From CBDFGQ01 sp965247295 (GTDB lineage: Bacteria; Chloroflexota; Dehalococcoidia; Lucifugimonadales; JAGWBF01), in assembly GCA_965247295.1 (NCBI GenBank), contig CBDFGQ010000008.1:1-64000 (forward strand): DNA of 64,000 nucleotides, written 5' to 3'. The position numbers and the translations under genes were made by a program. Positions 59,913-64,000 of the stretch are shown here, piece by piece (position 1 is the stretch's first letter; every line of letters starts with the position of its first letter). The notes under the pieces are model-generated. The model saw nothing but the letters and a program-made list of their open reading frames with translations, made no database searches and was not told the DNA's origin.

Positions 59913-61142
59913 ATGGACAGAGTGGCTTTGGAGGAGGGCGCGCGGAGGATCCTCCTGGGCAATCTCCGCCGGGGCAGGGCCGACTGGAACGGGAAAGAGT
60001 ACACCTTCGTGTGCCCCGCCCTGCGCGGCTATCCATTCCAGTGGTTCTGGGACTCTTGCTTTCACGCCATCGCCCTTATCCATCTGGACGTGGAGCTGGC
60101 CAAGGCCGAGCTTACCACCTTACTGAGCGCCGCCCTGCCCACGGGCTTCGTTCCCCACATGGTTTTCTGGGAGCTGGAGAAACGGGACGAGTTTCTGAGC
60201 CACAATCTGGTTGGCAGGACGTCGCCCTACTACAGCTCTACGATCCAGCCTCCCATTCTTGCCTACGCCGTGGAACGCGTCTACCGGGCCACGGGCGATG
60301 AGGCTTTCCTCGACAGCGCTCTCCCGACGCTCAAGGCCTATTATCGGTGGCTAAAGCAGAACCGGGACCCCGATGACGATGGGCTCATCTCCATCATCCA
60401 GCCCGAGGAGTCGGGTGTAGACTGTTCCCCCAAGTACGATGAGGACCTCCATCTGGAGGAGCTCAGCAACGAGGGTTTTATCAGAGAGCTTAGGAAACTG
60501 TACTGTGCCTACGAACCCTTGAGAGGGGACGACCGTCGGATCCTTCAGGCCGACCTCTTTAGCATCGAGGACGTGCTTGTGAACTCCATATACGTCTTTG
60601 GGCTGCGTGCGATGGCCCGGCTGATGGAGGGCAAGGAGGACAACTCCGAGTTCGTGCTGGAGGCGAACAGGTCGCGGGATGCCCTGATAGAGAAGTGCTG
60701 GGACGAGGACGCCGGCGCCTTCTTCGACCTGTCCGGCATCGCCGAGCGGTCCGTCAAGGTGATCACGGTAAGCTCACTGATGCCCCTGATCCTGGAGGAC
60801 CTGCCCAGAGACATCGTCCGCCGCCTCGTAGATGGGCTGGTCACCTCCCCCGACCATTTCTGGCTGCCTTATCCCTTGCCCTCGGTGTCGGCCTCGGAAC
60901 CCAAGTTCTTACCTGGCAACCCCCACGGCTTTATCTGGCGCGGCCCTACCTGGATGAACACCAACTGGTTCCTCAGCCACGCCCTGCGTCGCCACGGCTA
61001 CCCCGAGCTGGCGGGGGAGATAGTGGCCAAGAGCCTCAAGCTGATTCAGGGTGGTGGATTCAGGGAGTACTACAATCCCTACAACGGCGAGGGCTACGGC
61101 GCTCGGGACTTCGGCTGGTCCACCATCGTGCTGGATATGTAG
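59913..61142 (+). CDS. GH63-like alpha/alpha-barrel glycoside hydrolase
   Basis: The protein has 409 residues from ATG 59913 (GGGGGTG upstream), or 427 from GTG 59859, which overlaps the GT4 stop. It has the (alpha/alpha)6-barrel hallmarks of GH63 and trehalase-like enzymes: YPFQWFWDSCFHAIALI near 40-56, QPPILAYAVERVYRATGDEAF near 110-130, WRGPTWMNTNWFLSHALRR near 345-365 and EYYNPYNGEGYGARDFGWS near the end. The Asp in FWDS and the Glu in FREYYNP are the likely catalytic acids. Relatives include mannosylglycerate and glucosylglycerate hydrolases. With the GT4 it may make and recycle a compatible solute or storage glycoside. Confidence 0.85.
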   Translation: MDRVALEEGARRILLGNLRRGRADWNGKEYTFVCPALRGYPFQWFWDSCFHAIALIHLDVELAKAELTTLLSAALPTGFVPHMVFWELEKRDEFLSHNLVGRTSPYYSSTIQPPILAYAVERVYRATGDEAFLDSALPTLKAYYRWLKQNRDPDDDGLISIIQPEESGVDCSPKYDEDLHLEELSNEGFIRELRKLYCAYEPLRGDDRRILQADLFSIEDVLVNSIYVFGLRAMARLMEGKEDNSEFVLEANRSRDALIEKCWDEDAGAFFDLSGIAERSVKVITVSSLMPLILEDLPRDIVRRLVDGLVTSPDHFWLPYPLPSVSASEPKFLPGNPHGFIWRGPTWMNTNWFLSHALRRHGYPELAGEIVAKSLKLIQGGGFREYYNPYNGEGYGARDFGWSTIVLDM

Positions 61143-61153
61143 GCGCTTTCCCA

Positions 61154-62029
61154 TCAAGATTCGGGCTTCTTACCCCACGACACCAGCGCGGGCGCGAGCG
61201 GCCGGGCGTCCCTTATGAGGAAAACGCCGTCCACCTCCTCCAACAGTTCGGGAAGCGCCTTGTCCAGCGTCGCCTCCTCTTGACTGCCTGGAGCCAGAAA
61301 GAGACGCTGTGACAGCTGCTCCTTAGCCTGCTGGAGGCTGTCGAAGCCTCTTGGAGGGTGGGGCGACATCTTCTCCACGTGGGCGTCAATGCCCAGCTCC
61401 TGGAGGACCTCCTCTAGCTGGGGAAGGCTGGGCAGCGGCAGGCGCTCCTCCCCATGTATCAGCTTCCAAAGGGAGTACGTCTGGGACTGAGGGGCTGCGT
61501 CGTACATCACCACTATCACCCGCTCCCGTGCATGGGCCTCCAGCTTTCTCAAGAAGGGCTCTACATCGTGGACCACGTACAGCACGTGAGCGCACAGGAC
61601 TATGTCCGCCTCCCCCGCCTCCGCCTCCTCCCAGCGCGCCGGTACCAGGGAGACGTTTTGGATGCCGTAATCCCTTGCCTGCTCTAGCAGAACGGAGCCC
61701 ATACTGGGCGAGGGCTCGACGGCCACCACGTGGTTGCAGCGGAGGGCCAGCGGCAGCGCCAGCCGGCCTCCCCCGGCCCCCACGTCCATGACGGTGTGAT
61801 GTGATCCAACTCTCTCGAGAAGGCGGGTCAGCAGGGGGTCATCGGCGCGGCTGGGATCGGCCCTGAACTGCTGAGCGTAGGGCTGCCAGTGGTCCTCCGG
61901 AGGAAGCTCCTGACGCATCCTGTCGGACTGGGCGTGCTCCGCCTCCACCATTTCGCGCCAACGGATTGTGGCGCCGGATTCCTTCGGCTCTTGGTGGGGA
62001 GTCTGTGCGCTGCGGCAAGGCTTCGTCAT
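61154..62029 (-). CDS. class I SAM-dependent methyltransferase
   Basis: The 291-residue protein has motif I VMDVGAGGGRLALPLAL near 80-96, the acidic residue of motif II in VVAVEPSPSM near 103, and DIVLCAHVLYVVHD near 139-152. A hydrophilic N-terminal 65 residues precedes the domain. The ATG at 62029 has a weak ribosome-binding site; ATG 61951 is possible. It is convergent with the GH63-like gene, 11 nt away. A short direct repeat (TCATTGCT.CGAAA) at 62027-62055 overlaps the start region. Substrate unknown. Confidence 0.8.
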   Translation of the reverse strand: MTKPCRSAQTPHQEPKESGATIRWREMVEAEHAQSDRMRQELPPEDHWQPYAQQFRADPSRADDPLLTRLLERVGSHHTVMDVGAGGGRLALPLALRCNHVVAVEPSPSMGSVLLEQARDYGIQNVSLVPARWEEAEAGEADIVLCAHVLYVVHDVEPFLRKLEAHARERVIVVMYDAAPQSQTYSLWKLIHGEERLPLPSLPQLEEVLQELGIDAHVEKMSPHPPRGFDSLQQAKEQLSQRLFLAPGSQEEATLDKALPELLEEVDGVFLIRDARPLAPALVSWGKKPES

Positions 62030-62138
62030 TGCTGCGAAATCATCATTGCTACGAAAGTACCCGCTCAGGGACCGCTCTTCTCCGTGGATGGAGAGGAACG
62101 AGAGCGTGTGCGGACCTGGCGGATGGGCAAGGGGAAAG

Positions 62139-62179
62139 TACCCCCATCCTAGCCTTCCCCCATTGAGGGGGAAGGGACT
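62139..62179 (+). repeat. half copy of palindromic family A
   Basis: TACCCCCATCCTAGCC followed by TTCCCCC-ATTGA-GGGGGAA, matching the left half of the 46062 element; the right half is missing. It lies in the 304-nt gap between the methyltransferase start and the end of NHL copy D, which otherwise shows no gene. Confidence 0.6.
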
Positions 62180-62333
62180 CGGTGGACCTTCGCTCTCTTG
62201 GTGGCAGAGGCTTGAGAATAGGAGAAATCATAACCATCCTGCCCGTTCGGCTGATCTCATGGCAAAGTACCATCCTATAGAGGAGGGAGGTGCTGGGGAG
62301 CGACTCCGGTCCAGATAGGGAGCGCGTAATGCC

Positions 62334-63374
62334 TTACTGGCTAGGCTGCCCGCTCTTCACGTAGACCTGGATGCGGTAACGACAACTCTCCACGATGAAC
62401 AGCCTGCCCTTGGAGTCGACTTTGACCGATGTAGGGCCCCAGATCAGTTTTTCCACGCTGGCCGATTCCTCGCGGAAGTGCTCGGCGTCTGGCGGAAGGT
62501 CCAGCTCTGGCTCCATGTCCGCCTTTTGCCGCTCCTCCAGCTCATCCTGGTTGGAGATGAAGTAGTCCTGACCCCACTTGGAGACACCCGATTCTCCCCG
62601 CAGCTTGGCCAGGAAACCTCCATCCGGGCCGAGCACCTGTACCCTTTCGTTGCCCCAGTCGGCGACGTAGATGTACCCTTCCCCGTCCACCGCCACTCCC
62701 GAAGGCCGGCGGAACTGGCCGTCCCCTTGGCCCCAGCTGCCCCAGGTTGCCAGGTGTTTCCCCTCGGGGTCGAACTTCTGGATTCGGTCATTGCGCCAGT
62801 CGGCCACGTACACGTTGTCCGATCGGTCAACCGCTATTCCCCAGGGCATGTAGAGCTCGCCGTCGCCCCTTCCCAGCCATCCCCACCCTCCCAGGTACTC
62901 TCCGTCCTTGGTGTACCTCTGAACCCGGTGGTTGAGGCCGTCTGCGACCAGCAGGTTGTCATTCGAATCGAAAGCAATACCGGCGGGGCGGTCGAACTGA
63001 CCGTTGCCACTGCCCTGCACGCCCCACTTGGTAACGAAATGCCCATCCCTGTCGAATATCGAGATTCGGTGGAGGGCTTCGTCGGAAATGTACACGTTAT
63101 CGTCTCGGTCAGTGGCTATGGAAACGGGCCACATCAGCTGGCCGTCGTCAGACCCTCCGATGCCGAAGGTGCCGATGTAGTCTTCCTCCACGCTGCACAC
63201 CGTTACCGACTTGCGCGCCATTTCCTGGTCGCTCTCGTTGCCGCCCCGGTTGATCACGTAAAGGCGCTCGTCGCGACCCAAGGCCACGTCGACCGGGACG
63301 TTAAACCCCCGGCCTTGCCCGACGCCGTAGAACCCGATGGTGTGGCTGTACCGAAACGGTCCTTGGGTGGTCAT
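62334..63374 (-). CDS. NHL-repeat beta-propeller protein, partner of DUF1800 copy D
   Basis: The 346-residue NHL propeller starts at ATG 63374; an open frame further upstream runs antisense into the DUF1800 gene and is not conserved. Blades carry YVINRGG, YISDEALHRISIF, VADGLNHRVQRY, YVADWRNDRIQKF and YVADWGNERVQVL. The last-blade insertion (GESGVSKWGQDYF...LEERQKADMEPELDLPP) combines the KADM of copy A with the EPEL of copies B and C. Its closing segment LIWGPTSVKVDSKGR...ESCRYRIQVYVKS is intact. It follows DUF1800 copy D by 67 nt on the minus strand. Confidence 0.85.
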   Translation of the reverse strand: MTTQGPFRYSHTIGFYGVGQGRGFNVPVDVALGRDERLYVINRGGNESDQEMARKSVTVCSVEEDYIGTFGIGGSDDGQLMWPVSIATDRDDNVYISDEALHRISIFDRDGHFVTKWGVQGSGNGQFDRPAGIAFDSNDNLLVADGLNHRVQRYTKDGEYLGGWGWLGRGDGELYMPWGIAVDRSDNVYVADWRNDRIQKFDPEGKHLATWGSWGQGDGQFRRPSGVAVDGEGYIYVADWGNERVQVLGPDGGFLAKLRGESGVSKWGQDYFISNQDELEERQKADMEPELDLPPDAEHFREESASVEKLIWGPTSVKVDSKGRLFIVESCRYRIQVYVKSGQPSQ

Positions 63375-63441
63375 TTGCGTACTTCCCCTAGTGAGTTGGC
63401 GGCGAAACCCCAGACATGCACCGGGCCGGCCGTCCACCGCC

Positions 63442-64000
63442 TTAGGCCAGCTGGTACTCCCGCGTGGAGACGATGAGCTGCACCATCTCCACGAGCCTTT
63501 CGGCCGAGGAGCGGGCTTCGGCCTCGGACCCGAAGTGGATGTCGCCCGACTCGGAGGCATGGGCCAGTAGCTCCTGCCTGGCGCCCTGCGAGACGCTTAG
63601 CGGGCCTATGAGGTCGAGGCAGCTGTCCACAAGGTGCTCGGGGGATAGGCGGTCGCCCTGCGCCCCAATGCGGTCGATTATGGACCTGACCCCGGGCTTG
63701 TTGACGTCGGCGAACTGATTGACGGCGAAGTTCACCCGGTCCACCAGGCTGCCCGTGGTGATCCACTCCACCCCCGTGTGCCAGCCCTCGACGCTAGGCG
63801 GGTCAAGGAGCAGCTGGCCCATGTTACCCGTGGCGAGGGCCAGCTGAACGTCTTCCACCTCGGGGAACCGGCGGCCCCCCGCCATGCGGGCGGCTCCCAC
63901 CACGAGCTCAGTAGGGCTCTTGACCTTCCTGAAGGCCGCCTCCTTGAAGGTGTCAGAGTTGAAAAGGACCCTCAGCACAGAGCGAATATCGTACTTGTAC
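63442..64000 (-). CDS. DUF1800 family protein, copy D (partial)
   Basis: The gene runs off the right edge. The visible part is the C-terminal ~186 residues of the protein. It begins YKYDIRSVLRVLFNSDTFKE and contains KVKSPTELVVGAARMAGG, LLDPPSVEGWHTGVEW near 100, and a closing VSTREYQLA. The sequence is open through 64000 with no stop. It is nearest by eye to copy C. The upstream part and its promoter are outside the window. Confidence 0.88.
   Translation of the reverse strand, partial: YKYDIRSVLRVLFNSDTFKEAAFRKVKSPTELVVGAARMAGGRRFPEVEDVQLALATGNMGQLLLDPPSVEGWHTGVEWITTGSLVDRVNFAVNQFADVNKPGVRSIIDRIGAQGDRLSPEHLVDSCLDLIGPLSVSQGARQELLAHASESGDIHFGSEAEARSSAERLVEMVQLIVSTREYQLA

Noticed and set aside
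62478..63476. 332-residue plus-strand frame opposite NHL copy D
   Set aside because: Mirror frame of a well supported NHL gene.
1..64000. tRNA, rRNA or integrase/transposase
   Set aside because: No cloverleaf, conserved rRNA block or transposase motif was recognised; the HNH/HTH pair is only suggestive of mobility. A tRNA scan would be the test.

Overview
The window looks like a GC-rich chromosomal piece of an uncultivated Chloroflexota (Chloroflexi), probably near the SAR202/Dehalococcoidia branch. This is an inference from gene content. The family-5 substrate-binding lipoprotein has the alternating EKEVV/KEVV linker followed by ATPTPGP that is typical of this phylum. Thr/Pro-rich lipoprotein linkers, a luciferase-like flavin enzyme and families expanded for amide and cyclic-amide turnover point the same way. 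No rRNA, tRNA, CRISPR array, integrase or transposase was seen.

Layout. 1-5.7 kb: small secreted or anchored proteins, a beta-propeller lipoprotein with a truncated paralog, and a divergent HTH/HNH pair. 5.8-17 kb: the first DUF1800-NHL pair, then a seven-gene minus-strand block (dppD, dppF, DUF1800, NHL, binding protein, dppB, dppC) in which a second DUF1800-NHL pair sits inside a peptide-type ABC transporter. 17-20 kb: housekeeping genes including mutM. 20-27 kb: minus-strand cluster of three MmgE/PrpD paralogs, DUF917 and a hydantoinase A-like protein. 27-34 kb: LLM flavin monooxygenase, gamma-glutamyltransferase, and a VOC/threonine-synthase-like/amidase/membrane-protein operon. 34.5-37.9 kb: TSUP exporter, Ca2+/H+ antiporter (frameshifted), an Hfq-like protein and a methyltransferase. 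38-44 kb: MFS exporter, two tandem PuuE-like deacetylases and the third DUF1800-NHL pair. 44-52 kb: RAMA protein, radical SAM protein, HyuA/HyuB and a sulfoacetaldehyde-acetyltransferase-like ThDP enzyme. 52-57 kb: an ABC ATPase/zinc-ribbon/cyclic-nucleotide-domain fusion and a znuABC-type metal transporter. 57-62 kb: zinc-ribbon HTH, S51 peptidase, GT4 and GH63-like sugar enzymes and a methyltransferase. 62-64 kb: the fourth DUF1800-NHL pair, cut by the window end.

The most notable feature is the two-gene DUF1800-NHL module, present four times in 58 kb, always in the order DUF1800 then NHL and always 42-67 nt apart. All four NHL proteins share a helical-looking insertion in the last propeller blade. 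Neither partner has a recognisable export signal, and no DUF1501 partner is present.

Several near-consensus sigma-70 promoters can be read directly, including ones upstream of the binding protein, znuA, the divergent PrpD/LLM region and the third DUF1800-NHL pair. Three families of short palindromic repeats occupy intergenic spaces, one apparently nested inside another. Two genes (an NHL protein and the Ca2+/H+ antiporter) each carry a single-base deletion in or beside a G/C run, which may be genuine or may be sequence error.
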